NCBI RefSeq assembly: GCF_002216005.1
Contig: NZ_NIQC01000014.1
Coordinates: 1 to 62,590, forward strand
DNA length: 62,590 bases
Origin: Natranaerobius trueperi
GTDB taxonomy: Bacteria; Bacillota; Natranaerobiia; Natranaerobiales; Natranaerobiaceae
Direction of reading: 5' to 3'
Positions 54,537-62,590 of the stretch are shown here, in pieces (the stretch's first letter is position 1; every line of letters begins with the position of its first letter). The notes beneath the pieces were generated by a model that was given only the letters and a program-made list of their open reading frames with translations, did not search any database and had not been told where the DNA came from. A program made the position numbers and the translations under genes.

Positions 54537-56090
54537 ATGAGTAAAAGTGAAACGAGCTCACCGCAAGCGCCTCAAAATCCAGAAAAAAGTGGCATCATTG
54601 ATAAAATTCTGAATTTTATAGAAAATGTAGGTAACAAATTACCGCATCCCATTATTTTATTCTTCATTCTTGCTGGGCTAGCTTTAGTTGCGTCAGCGGT
54701 AGTTGCAGCTGCGGGAGTTGAAGTTGAGCACCCTGGAACAGGTGAAACTGTCGAGGCTTTTAATTTACTCTCTGAAGAAGGTATTCAAAGAGTGTTTTCA
54801 GAGGCCGTAGATAATTTCACAGGATTCGCCCCACTCGGTGTTGTTTTGGTGGCAATGCTTGGTGTGGGGGTAGCAGATAAGTCTGGACTAATAAGTTCTG
54901 TATTGAAAAGTCTAATTTTAAACGCCCCTACTAAGTTATTAACTGCTGCTGTAGTGTTTGTAGGTATTTTATCAAACGTTGCTTCTGATGCTGGCTATGT
55001 GGTTTTAGTCCCCCTAGGTGCAATCATATTTGCAGCTAAAGGGCGTCACCCACTAGTAGGTCTTGCAGCAGCATTTGCTGGTGTTTCTGGTGGATTTAGT
55101 GCAAATATAGTTCTTGGAACATTAGATCCAATGCTTGCAGGTATAACTGCAGAAGCAGCTGAATTCGTTGAAGAAGGATATTCAGTGGCTCCTTCGGTTA
55201 ACTACTTCTTTATGTTTATATCAACATTTGTAGTAACTATTGTTGGTACACTTGTTACTGAGTTAGTGGTTGCACCAAGATTTGGTGAATATACAGGTGA
55301 TTATAAGGAAGACTTACAAGAACTAACTGGAACTGAGAAAAAAGGTTTACGTTCAGCAATTATAGCATTGCTTATAGCAGTAACAGTCTTCCTATATTGG
55401 ACTGTTCCGTCTGATGCTATTTTAAGGGATGCAGATGGCGAGCTTTTAACTGCAGATGCAGCTTTTATGGGTGGAATGGTACCAATAATAGCAATCTTAT
55501 TTTTATTTCCAGGAATTGCTTATGGTCTTAGTGCGAAGAGCATTAAAGGAAGTGGCGATGTAGCCAAATACATGTCGGATTCAATGTCTGATATGGGTGG
55601 TTATATAGCTCTTGCCTTTGCAGCAGGGCAGTTTGTCGCATATTTTGAATGGTCTAATATCGGTACTATTTTAGCCGTTGCTGGGGCAGAGTTTTTAGAG
55701 GTCGTTGGCTTTACAGGTTTACCTCTAATTGTGGCTTTTGTTGTAGTAGCTGGACTTATAAACTTATTCGTAGGAAGTGCTTCTGCTAAATGGGCAATCA
55801 TGGCTCCGGTATTTGTTCCTATGTTGATGTATTTAGGTTATTCTCCAGAGTTTACTCAAATGGCTTACAGAATTGGTGATTCTGTTACAAACATCATTTC
55901 ACCACTTATGCCTTATTTCGCTGTAATTATAGCTTTTGCTAAAAAATATGATCCAAAGGTTGGAATTGGTACACTAATTTCAACTATGCTTCCGTATTCT
56001 GTGGCATTTTTAATTGCTTGGACTTTAATGTTAGTAGTTTGGTTTGTACTTGGATTACCAATTGGGCCAGGTGGAACTGTCTTCTATTAA
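54537..56090 (+). CDS. AbgT-family transporter
   Basis: Polytopic membrane protein of 517 residues with about 11-12 helices plus two re-entrant-like segments. ENVGNKLPHPIILFFILAG, LVAMLGVGVADKSGLI, NVASDAGYVVLVPLGA, GVSGGFSANIVLGTLDPMLAG, LINLFVGSASAKWAIMAPVFVPM and the DSVTNIISPLMPYF block are typical of AbgT proteins. Members import p-aminobenzoyl-glutamate or export antibiotics such as sulfonamides, using ion gradients. The substrate here is unknown. ATG 54537 follows GGAGGGAGGAG; the TTG at 54519 lies in the ribosome site and is rejected. Confidence 0.93.
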   Translation: MSKSETSSPQAPQNPEKSGIIDKILNFIENVGNKLPHPIILFFILAGLALVASAVVAAAGVEVEHPGTGETVEAFNLLSEEGIQRVFSEAVDNFTGFAPLGVVLVAMLGVGVADKSGLISSVLKSLILNAPTKLLTAAVVFVGILSNVASDAGYVVLVPLGAIIFAAKGRHPLVGLAAAFAGVSGGFSANIVLGTLDPMLAGITAEAAEFVEEGYSVAPSVNYFFMFISTFVVTIVGTLVTELVVAPRFGEYTGDYKEDLQELTGTEKKGLRSAIIALLIAVTVFLYWTVPSDAILRDADGELLTADAAFMGGMVPIIAILFLFPGIAYGLSAKSIKGSGDVAKYMSDSMSDMGGYIALAFAAGQFVAYFEWSNIGTILAVAGAEFLEVVGFTGLPLIVAFVVVAGLINLFVGSASAKWAIMAPVFVPMLMYLGYSPEFTQMAYRIGDSVTNIISPLMPYFAVIIAFAKKYDPKVGIGTLISTMLPYSVAFLIAWTLMLVVWFVLGLPIGPGGTVFY

Positions 56091-56131
56091 AACAACTACA
56101 GGGACTTCGTATAGAAGTCCCTGTAGTTGTT
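56091..56131. terminator. Bidirectional terminator between the AbgT gene and mntP
   Basis: Perfect 18-bp stem AACAACTACAGGGACTTC (56091-56108)/GAAGTCCCTGTAGTTGTT (56114-56131), loop GTATA. Confidence 0.88.
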
Positions 56132-56676
56132 TAGAATATTATAAAGTAAAGGCCAATTAAGATGATTAAAGATCCACCTATTAACTCTCCCTTACCTTTC
56201 AAAATTCCTTGTAGATGTTGTCCTAAGAATAAACCTAAACCCGTCATTACTAAAGCTACAACCCCAAATATAATTGCAGTCACAATAGATGCTGCCCCTG
56301 CAAGACCTAGAGTAAAACCAGCCGTTAAAGCATCAATACTTACAGATACTGCGAAAATCAATAGACCAGTACCTTTAGTAAAGTCCATTGTAGACTCTTC
56401 TTCTTCCGTATTGAAATGCTCACGAATCATACGATAGCCAATAAACAATAACAGGGCACCACCTAAAATTTCTCCTATCTCTTCTAAATAGCCAGCCATA
56501 AAATCTCCAAGATAAAGCCCAATCAAGGGCATAATAACGTGAAAAGTAGCTACAGTTATAGAAACGATTCCAACTCGTGAGTAACTTATTGATTTTGTAC
56601 CTATACCTAGAGATACTGAAAAAGCATCTGAGGCAATAGCCATTGCTATAAATGTGGTTACTAATAAATTAGGCAT
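56131..56676 (-). CDS. mntP: Manganese efflux pump MntP
   Basis: Membrane protein of 181 residues with six hydrophobic segments. The family's buried acidic residues are seen in AIASDAFSVSLGIGTK and VSVSIDALTAGFTLG. It exports Mn2+ when the cell has too much. In other bacteria it is often under a yybP-ykoY manganese riboswitch; none was recognised in the 130 bp upstream. ATG 56676 follows GGAGGTCAGAA on the minus strand. Its 3' end lies on a terminator shared with the opposing AbgT gene. Confidence 0.93.
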   Translation of the reverse strand: MPNLLVTTFIAMAIASDAFSVSLGIGTKSISYSRVGIVSITVATFHVIMPLIGLYLGDFMAGYLEEIGEILGGALLLFIGYRMIREHFNTEEEESTMDFTKGTGLLIFAVSVSIDALTAGFTLGLAGAASIVTAIIFGVVALVMTGLGLFLGQHLQGILKGKGELIGGSLIILIGLYFIIF

Positions 56677-56804
56677 TTCTGACCTCCTGCTAATTTTGAG
56701 CTAATATATTTACTAATAGTATGCCCAAACTTAGAGACTTTATATTTAATTAGATAAGAATATATTACTAAATTATATTAAATAATATACTCAGGGGTGT
56801 TTAA

Positions 56805-57209
56805 GTGAACTTTTTTAAGTCAATTATAGTATCATTTTTTGTAATCTATTTTTATAATAAATTTGTATTGAAATTTAGTGTAGTTAATAAGGAAAAAATT
56901 TTTTTAATCGAATTTTTAGCACCTTTGATTGAAGAAAGTACTAAAACTACAATGGCTATTATATTTAATACACCAATTTTATTAACACATGTCGGTATAG
57001 GGGTCATTGAAGCTATAAGGGATTATATTTTTTTAAGGTCACTTGGGGGCGCATTAAGCTCCCTTGCAGGACACACTTTTTTTGGCTTTATAACTGTACT
57101 AGTATATATAGTGACAGACTATTTAATTATAGGAATAGGTGTTAGTGTTTTAGCCCATATTTCATGGAATTTTTTTATCATCAAAGTTTCTCAAACTAAA
57201 AATAGTTGA
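56805..57209 (+). CDS. Small CPBP/PrsW-like membrane protein
   Basis: Protein of 134 residues with about four hydrophobic helices. It carries candidate intramembrane protease motifs: paired glutamates in LAPLIEESTKT (about residues 39-49), LAGHTFFGF (about 86-94) and a C-terminal AHISWNFF (about 117-124). CPBP/Abi proteases have EExxxR, FxxxH and HxxxN/D, and PrsW has a related glutamate pair. Here the Arg of motif 1 is missing and the protein is short. It may be a reduced relative or a PrsW-type anti-sigma-cleaving protease. GTG 56805 follows AGGGGTG. Its stop overlaps the mfd promoter. Confidence 0.6.
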   Translation: MNFFKSIIVSFFVIYFYNKFVLKFSVVNKEKIFLIEFLAPLIEESTKTTMAIIFNTPILLTHVGIGVIEAIRDYIFLRSLGGALSSLAGHTFFGFITVLVYIVTDYLIIGIGVSVLAHISWNFFIIKVSQTKNS

Positions 57210-57234
57210 CACAAAATAATGTTAAGAATATAAT
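57206..57234 (+). promoter_or_regulatory. Consensus sigma-A promoter of mfd
   Basis: TTGACA (57206-57211), exactly 17 bp, TATAAT (57229-57234); both boxes are perfect. Confidence 0.88.
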
Positions 57235-57293
57235 TTTTTAGAAGTGTAATAAAATTAAGTTAAAATATGCGCCATTGTGGTGGGGGGAAAGTA

Positions 57294-60200
57294 ATGAGTT
57301 TTTTAACACAGTTAATCAAAGAAAATAAAATATTTCAAAAGATTTTACCTGATCAAAATAAGTTAAGAGATAACAGACTTGTTTCTGGTTTGTCTGGAAG
57401 TGAGACAGCTCTATTAATAGCTGGAACATTTAAAAAAATTGACAATCCAGTTGTTGTACTGACATATAATAATTCGCGTGGGGAACAACTATATGGGGAC
57501 TTAAAAAATCTCTTAAAACACGAAGAAGTTTTTTATTACTCTGACCATCAAGTCTATCCTTTTGAACTAACTTGGCATAGTAAAGATGTTAATATTCAGC
57601 GTTCAAGGACTATGAAAGCCTTATTAAATAAAAAACCAGCTATATATGTATTTCCTTTAAAAGCAGCTCAAGAAAAAATGTCACCGGCTAACAAAGTTTT
57701 CAAAACAAAACTGAGTATAAAAGTTGGTGATACTGTCTCGCCAACTTTTATACTCGAAAAACTATTAGCTATGGGTTATGAAAATGTGTCTATGGTAGAA
57801 CAAAAAGGACATTTTAGTCATAGAGGCGGAATATTAGATATTTATCCTATGACATCTGACTTTCCTATACGAATTGAATTTTTCGATGATGAAATAGAGT
57901 CTATTCGTAGCTTTGATCTAGCTACACAAAGATCGTTAGAAGAATTTCAACATTTATCAGTTGAACCTGCGGGGCAGCTAGTGATTGATGAAACAATCGA
58001 TATAGATGAAGCAACTAATAATATTGAAAAAGAACTCAATAGACAGAAAGGAAGACTTATTAAGGGTGGGCTAGAACAACAAGCGCAAAATTTACAAGAT
58101 AGAGTAGTTAGGGATCTAGAAGCTATAAGAAATGGTATCTCGGACCCACAATTTCATAGATATTTAAGGTTTTTTTATCCTAATAATTATGGAATATTGA
58201 CAGATTACTTATCAAACGACTCTTTATTATGGGTAGATGAACCTCACCGGATACAAGAAAGTGCGGATTTCTATGCTAATGAAACTACTGAGTTATCTGA
58301 GTCTTTAGTAGAGGAAGGTAAAATATTACCATCTGAAAGTGATCTGTTCTACTCCATTCAAGATATGTTAACAGAGACCAAAAAAAATACTATTTATTCA
58401 GCTAACTTTTTAAGGCAATTACCTTTTGGAAAAGTAAACGAGACTTTCACTGTACCAGTAAAACCTATGACACAATTTTATGGACAGTGGAACTTCTTTA
58501 TAAAAGAACTATCTCAATGGGTACAGGATGGATATCAAATTGTTCTATTCACACCTTCTCCTGAACGTGCAAAAACCCTTAGAGATAACTTAAAAGAAGA
58601 AGAGATAGGGGCAAATATTGCGTTAGAAAAAACATTGGATGCATCTAATAGTGGACAGGTTATTATCACAGTGGGAGAACTTTCTACTGGTTTTATATTG
58701 CAAGAAAGTAAATTAGCTGTAATAACTTTTAAAGAATTATGGGGAGAACACCAAAAAAAGATTAGCCGACGAAGAGGTGCTCAAAACCAAGATAATAAAA
58801 ACACTGTTAAGGTCTCAGATTACAGAGAGTTAAAAGTAGAAGATTACGTTGTCCATGAAAAACACGGTATAGGTAAATACTTAGGTATTAAGACTTTAGA
58901 AGTGAATGGTTTGTATAGAGATTATTTGCATATTAAGTATGCTGGTGATGATAGTTTATATGTACCTACTGATCAGATTAATGAGATTCAAAAATATGTA
59001 GGAAAAGAGGGTAAATCTCCAAAATTATATTCCTTGGGAAGTAACGAATGGAAAAAAGTAAAGCAAAAAGTTAAGTCGTCAGTGAAAGAACTTGCCCAAG
59101 ATTTAATCAAGCTATACGCTGAAAGATCTTCTAAAAAAGGGTATGCTTTTAGTGAAGACACTCCCTGGCAAAAGGAATTTGAAGATTACTTTCCTCATGA
59201 ATTAACACCTGACCAAGAAAAGGCTGTATCTGATATTAAAAAGGACTTAGAGTCAGAAAAAGTGATGGACAGATTACTTTGTGGAGACGTTGGTTATGGA
59301 AAGACGGAAGTTGCCATGCGAGGAGCTTTTAAGGTTGTTATGGAAGGGAAACAAGTTTGTGTTCTTGTGCCCACTACCATTCTTGCACAACAACACTATC
59401 AAACCTTTAAAGAAAGATTTGCACCTTATCCCATTGATGTTAGAGTACTCAGTAGATTTAGCACTAAAAAAGAACAGGACAGTGTGAAAAAAGAAATTAA
59501 AGATGGGAATGCAGAAATATTAATTGGAACTCACAAATTACTAAGTAAAGACATGAAGTTTAAAGATTTAGGGTTATTGATAATAGATGAAGAACAACGA
59601 TTCGGAGTTCAACATAAAGAAAAAATTAAATTATTGAAGAAAAATGTCGATGTTTTAACAATGACAGCAACGCCAATACCTAGGACATTACACATGTCTT
59701 TGGTGGGTGTAAGAGATTTAAGTGTTATTGAAACACCTCCGGAGGGTCGGTATCCAGTTCAAACATATGTAATGGAGTACTCTCCGCAATTGATACGAGA
59801 AGCTATTACTCGTGAATTAAATAGAGGTGGTCAGGTTTATGTAGTAAATAATAGAATACAGGGAATTAATACTATAGCAAAGGAAATTTCGCGATTAGTG
59901 CCTGAAGCTCGGGTGGGTGTAGGGCATGGTCAGATGGCTGAAAAGCAATTAGAGAAAGTTATGCTAGAGTTTTTAAACGGTGAAAAGGATGTTTTGGTGG
60001 CTACTTCTATAGTAGAAGCTGGATTAGATATACAAAATGTAAATACTATCATCATAAACCAGGCTGATAAAATGGGCCTCAGCCAACTTTATCAATTAAG
60101 GGGACGAGTCGGCAGATCTAATAGGATGGCCTATGCTTACTTGACTTATCAAAAAGATAAAGTATTGACGCAAGATGCTGAAAAAAGGCTAAAGGCAATA

Positions 60201-60875
60201 AAGGAATTTACAGAATTGGGCGCAGGTTTTAAGCTTGCACTAAGAGATTTAGAAATAAGAGGAGCCGGAAATATTTTAGGTCCAGAACAACATGGATTTA
60301 TTATGGCTGTTGGGTTTGATATGTACACTAAAATGTTAAAAGATGCTGTAAATGAGCTTCAAGAAGGAAATAATATTGATGAAACTAAAGAAATTGAGGG
60401 ACAAAAAGATTTAAATGATGTAATTAAAGTCGAGCTTAATATAAATGCTTATATACCAGCTTCTTATATTTCTGATCACGAACAAAAAATTGCAATTTAC
60501 AAAAAAGTTGGGGGAATCAACTCTTATCAAGAATCTGAAGATTTAAAAGAAGAATTGAAAGATAGGTTTGGTCCTTTACCTCAAGCAGTTATAAACTTAA
60601 TTCAAATTTCTAGAATTAAAGTTGTCGCAAAAAATGCTGGTATAAATTTAGTAAGCAAATCAGGTCATTGGATTATAGTACATTTTGACCCAGATAACAA
60701 GGTCAGTGGAGAAAAGTTATTACAATTAACACAAAAATTCCCTGGAAAGATCACGGTTGCATCGTACTCTGAAAATATATCTTTGAAGATTAATGTTAAG
60801 AATTTAAATGAGGATAAATTGTTGTCACTAGTAGAAGATGTGTTGAATTCTTTACAACAACTCTTGTCTGAATGA
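57294..60875 (+). CDS. mfd: Transcription-repair coupling factor Mfd
   Basis: DNA translocase of 1193 residues that removes stalled RNA polymerase and recruits UvrA. The UvrB-like N-terminal module has GGILDIYPMTSDFPIRIEFF. The RNA polymerase-interacting domain has DYVVHEKHGIGKYLGI. The helicase motor has CGDVGYGKTEVAMRGAF (Walker A), LIIDEEQRFGVQHKEK (motif II), TMTATPIPRTLHMSL, and QLRGRVGRSNRMAYAYL (motif VI). A TRCF C-terminal domain closes it. ATG 57294 follows GGGGGGAAAG; an upstream in-frame ATG at 57267 lacks a ribosome site. It is monocistronic with a strong promoter. Confidence 0.97.
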   Translation: MSFLTQLIKENKIFQKILPDQNKLRDNRLVSGLSGSETALLIAGTFKKIDNPVVVLTYNNSRGEQLYGDLKNLLKHEEVFYYSDHQVYPFELTWHSKDVNIQRSRTMKALLNKKPAIYVFPLKAAQEKMSPANKVFKTKLSIKVGDTVSPTFILEKLLAMGYENVSMVEQKGHFSHRGGILDIYPMTSDFPIRIEFFDDEIESIRSFDLATQRSLEEFQHLSVEPAGQLVIDETIDIDEATNNIEKELNRQKGRLIKGGLEQQAQNLQDRVVRDLEAIRNGISDPQFHRYLRFFYPNNYGILTDYLSNDSLLWVDEPHRIQESADFYANETTELSESLVEEGKILPSESDLFYSIQDMLTETKKNTIYSANFLRQLPFGKVNETFTVPVKPMTQFYGQWNFFIKELSQWVQDGYQIVLFTPSPERAKTLRDNLKEEEIGANIALEKTLDASNSGQVIITVGELSTGFILQESKLAVITFKELWGEHQKKISRRRGAQNQDNKNTVKVSDYRELKVEDYVVHEKHGIGKYLGIKTLEVNGLYRDYLHIKYAGDDSLYVPTDQINEIQKYVGKEGKSPKLYSLGSNEWKKVKQKVKSSVKELAQDLIKLYAERSSKKGYAFSEDTPWQKEFEDYFPHELTPDQEKAVSDIKKDLESEKVMDRLLCGDVGYGKTEVAMRGAFKVVMEGKQVCVLVPTTILAQQHYQTFKERFAPYPIDVRVLSRFSTKKEQDSVKKEIKDGNAEILIGTHKLLSKDMKFKDLGLLIIDEEQRFGVQHKEKIKLLKKNVDVLTMTATPIPRTLHMSLVGVRDLSVIETPPEGRYPVQTYVMEYSPQLIREAITRELNRGGQVYVVNNRIQGINTIAKEISRLVPEARVGVGHGQMAEKQLEKVMLEFLNGEKDVLVATSIVEAGLDIQNVNTIIINQADKMGLSQLYQLRGRVGRSNRMAYAYLTYQKDKVLTQDAEKRLKAIKEFTELGAGFKLALRDLEIRGAGNILGPEQHGFIMAVGFDMYTKMLKDAVNELQEGNNIDETKEIEGQKDLNDVIKVELNINAYIPASYISDHEQKIAIYKKVGGINSYQESEDLKEELKDRFGPLPQAVINLIQISRIKVVAKNAGINLVSKSGHWIIVHFDPDNKVSGEKLLQLTQKFPGKITVASYSENISLKINVKNLNEDKLLSLVEDVLNSLQQLLSE

Positions 60876-60911
60876 TGATATATTTTGGTCTAGTGGTGGA
60901 AAATGACTTTC

Positions 60912-60942
60912 TTGTATAAAACTCTCCAAAGAAATTAATACT
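60912..60942 (+). promoter_or_regulatory. Candidate sigma-G promoter of spoVT
   Basis: TGTATA (60912-60917), 18 bp, AATACTA (60936-60942), compared with the forespore sigma-G pattern TGAATA-N17/18-CATACTA. spoVT in B. subtilis is transcribed by sigma-G. Confidence 0.5.
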
Positions 60943-60981
60943 AAAGTTAAGACACAATGCATTGAAAAAGGAGGTTTAAAT

Positions 60982-61536
60982 TTGAAAGCCACTGGCATTG
61001 TCCGAAGAATAGATGATCTAGGGCGCGTAGTTATACCAAAAGAAATTAGACGGACTCTTAGGATTAGGGAAGGCGATCCACTTGAGATCTTTGTAGACAG
61101 AGAAGGTGAAGTTATACTAAAAAAATATTCTCCAATAGGTGAGCTAGGTGAATTTGCTGACGAATATGTGGATTCCATCTACGAAAGTACTGGACATATT
61201 GCTTGTATATCTGATCGAGATATGGTGATAGCTGTAGCAGGTACTCCTAAAAAAGAATTTTTAAACAAACCTCTATCTCCAGCAGTGGAAAGAGCAATGG
61301 AAGAGCGACAGGCACTTAAAATCGAAGATCCTGAACAGCATCCTTATTACCAAGAGGCTGATGATGACCAGAAAAGTAAGTTCAAATCTGAAGTTGTAGC
61401 TCCAATAATAGCTCAAGGGGATGCTATTGGTTCAGTTTTAATTGGTACTAAAGAAAAAGAAAAGACGATGACTGATTTAGAGTTGAAAATAGCAGAAACT
61501 GCAGCAGGATTTCTTGCTAAACAAATGGAACAATAA
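60982..61536 (+). CDS. spoVT: Stage V sporulation protein T
   Basis: Forespore regulator of 184 residues. AbrB-like N-terminal DNA-binding domain (KATGIVRRIDDLGRVVIPKEIRRTLRIREGDPLEIF) followed by a C-terminal GAF-like domain (about 56-184, with AVAGTPKKEFLNKPLS and the AGFLAKQME end). It modulates sigma-G-dependent genes in Bacillus. TTG 60982 follows GGAGGT. It lies after mfd as in B. subtilis. Two hairpins follow it. Confidence 0.95.
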   Translation: MKATGIVRRIDDLGRVVIPKEIRRTLRIREGDPLEIFVDREGEVILKKYSPIGELGEFADEYVDSIYESTGHIACISDRDMVIAVAGTPKKEFLNKPLSPAVERAMEERQALKIEDPEQHPYYQEADDDQKSKFKSEVVAPIIAQGDAIGSVLIGTKEKEKTMTDLELKIAETAAGFLAKQMEQ

Positions 61537-61608
61537 GGGAGTGCAGTTGCACTCCCCTTAGCTTGTCGACAAAGTCTATTAATTTAGGCAGGTCGACAAG
61601 CTTTTTTT
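61537..61608 (+). terminator. Two terminator hairpins after spoVT
   Basis: First: GGGAGTGCA (61537-61545) with TGCACTCCC (61548-61556). Second: AGCTTGTCGAC (61560-61570) with GTCGACAAGCT (61592-61602), followed by T7. The second is the more typical terminator. Confidence 0.8.
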
Positions 61609-61629
61609 GTAGAATAGTAATTTCGGAAA

Positions 61630-62440
61630 AATAATCCGACGTGATAAAGGTGCTAAACAAGCAAGAAAGAGAAAAGCGAAAAGCAGCAGAAATAGTAATG
61701 CTGGACGATTTGGTGCCTAAAGATCCTTGGTTAGAAAATAGATGAAGCTATTGATTTGATTCATCTATGATTTAGTTTAAGATCATTATTCGAAAGACAT
61801 AGGTCGTCCAAGCATAGATCCAGTGGTTTTAATAAAAATAGTGTTAAATCATTATCTGTTTTGGATAAATCTATGAGACAGACCATAAAAGAGATTGAAA
61901 CCAATGTAGCGTACCGTTGGTTTTTAGGCTTAGGTTTATATGATCCGGTACCCCACTTTTCAAGATTTGAAAAGAACTATGAACGTAGGTTTAAAAAAAG
62001 TTCGCACTGAAACCAGAGCATATCAGGGAAAATTAGATCAAGAAATAAACATAGGTCGACAGAAATCCGGAAAAGTAAGCACAACAGTTTCGGAAAGTGG
62101 TTACTTGTTAAGAATGAGCGCTAACGATTATTTGCTTACAACTGGCATACTGCTTGCGACAAGAAAGGTTTTGTATTAGGTAGTATTGTAGAAGCTACAA
62201 ATGTACATGACAGTCAAGTATTTTTTGATGTGTTTAACAATATTAAAGAACTAGTTAAAAAGCTCGAGATAGTAGTCGTGGATGCCGGTTACAAAACACC
62301 TACGATTACGAACTTTCTTTTAGAAGAAGATGTTCATCTTGTAATGCCTTATAAACGTCCTCAAACTCCGAATGGATATTTTAGAATAATTGGATATGAT
62401 GACATATCCAAAGGTACGAGGTACTGCACTCAGGATCATT
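61630..62440 (+). pseudogene. Decayed IS1182-like transposase
   Basis: Multi-frame remains of an IS1182-family transposase. IRRDKGAKQARKR and EIVMLDDLVPKDPW (about 61630-61730) are followed by KDIGRPSIDPVVLIKIVL (about 61796-61850). Next come SMRQTIKEIETNVAYRWFLGLGLYDPVPHFS (about 61872-61964) and, after an internal deletion, TRAYQGKLDQEIN. The DDE region GFVLGSIVEATNVHDSQVFFDVFNNI and VVVDAGYKTPTITNFLLEEDVHLVMPYKRP ends at about 62375. At least five frameshifts or stops are present. The usual C-terminal HGMRYTRxRG-type text is not seen, and the element's ends were not found. Confidence 0.82.
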
Positions 62441-62590
62441 GAACCGCCAAGTACCGAACGGTACGCCAGATTGTCTAACAATTAAGCAGAAAAAATTTCA
62501 AAAAAGATGGTATCAGCCATCGCTTTCGAATTTATTATAGTAAAAGAGTTAATGGCGATGGCATTTATTGAAAGTGCAAATAGAAATCAA
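62441..62590. other. Unassigned sequence at the right edge
   Basis: About 150 bases after the transposase remains. I see no ORF of note, no RNA gene and no clear IS end. It may be diverged transposon sequence continuing beyond the window. Confidence 0.4.

Noticed and set aside
56162-56437. Plus-strand ORF opposite mntP
   Set aside because: Antisense shadow of a membrane protein gene with biased composition.
56677-56804. Manganese riboswitch (yybP-ykoY) upstream of mntP
   Set aside because: Only about 130 bp are available and no paired conserved loops were recognised.

Overview
The window is a low-GC stretch of a bacterial chromosome from an anaerobic, endospore-forming Firmicute (Clostridia-like). 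This rests on pyruvate:ferredoxin oxidoreductase, sporulation genes (bofA, spoVG, spoVT, a sipL-like gene), Bacillus/Clostridia-type promoters and ribosome sites, a large SRP RNA and a serS T-box. Two transporters of usually sodium-coupled families (NSS and AbgT) and an acidic tail on L25 would suit a salt-loving organism. Natranaerobius or a close relative is my best guess, but that is inference.

The backbone follows the gene order near the Bacillus subtilis replication origin. Region 1 (1-8.5 kb): 5S rRNA, a MurJ/SpoVB-type flippase, a decayed EF-G-like gene, ddl, pdxS with a ruined pdxT, then T-box-serS. Region 2 (8.5-13.6 kb): tRNA-Ser(UGA), tRNA-Ser(GCU), tRNA-Arg(ACG), tadA, tRNA-Ser(CGA), tRNA-Ser(GGA), SRP RNA, dnaX-ybaB-recR, yaaL-bofA. 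Region 3 (13.6-23 kb): nifJ, a divergently oriented HTH-TPR regulator, a truncated FtsA-like pseudogene ending next to IS-like repeats, guaB and an NSS symporter. Region 4 (23-33 kb): decarboxylase-R3H ATPase-tmk-darA-yaaR, a ZIP transporter, a transposase remnant, holB-yaaT, an opposing MurE-like ligase and rsmI. Region 5 (33-41 kb): abrB, metG-tatD, an RlpA-like pseudogene, rsmA-ykuK, veg, a triple Myb/SANT-like protein and a SipL-like spore protein. Region 6 (41-49 kb): a small UPF0016 protein, dacF-like, nicotinate phosphoribosyltransferase, cyanophycinase-cyanophycin synthetase, ispE and a divergent nucleotidyltransferase. Region 7 (49-62.6 kb): purR, spoVG, glmU-prs, rplY-pth, an AbgT transporter, mntP, a small CPBP/PrsW-like membrane protein, mfd, spoVT and an IS1182-like transposase remnant at the right edge.

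Functional groupings stand out. Serine decoding is concentrated in one place: SerRS under T-box control plus tRNAs for all six serine codons. TadA directly follows the tRNA-Arg(ACG) it is expected to edit. Cyanophycin can be both made and degraded by a one-base-overlapping gene pair. Cell-wall and spore functions are spread through the window.

The window also shows gene decay: EF-G-like, pdxT, FtsA-like and RlpA-like genes and two transposases are all broken by several frameshifts or stops. No CRISPR array or obvious defence island was seen. The features most worth checking are the pdxT ruin beside intact pdxS, a candidate frameshift site in dnaX, the cyanophycin pair, the lone MurE-like ligase, the triple Myb-like protein, the long nifJ leader and the candidate sporulation-sigma promoters of spoVG and spoVT.
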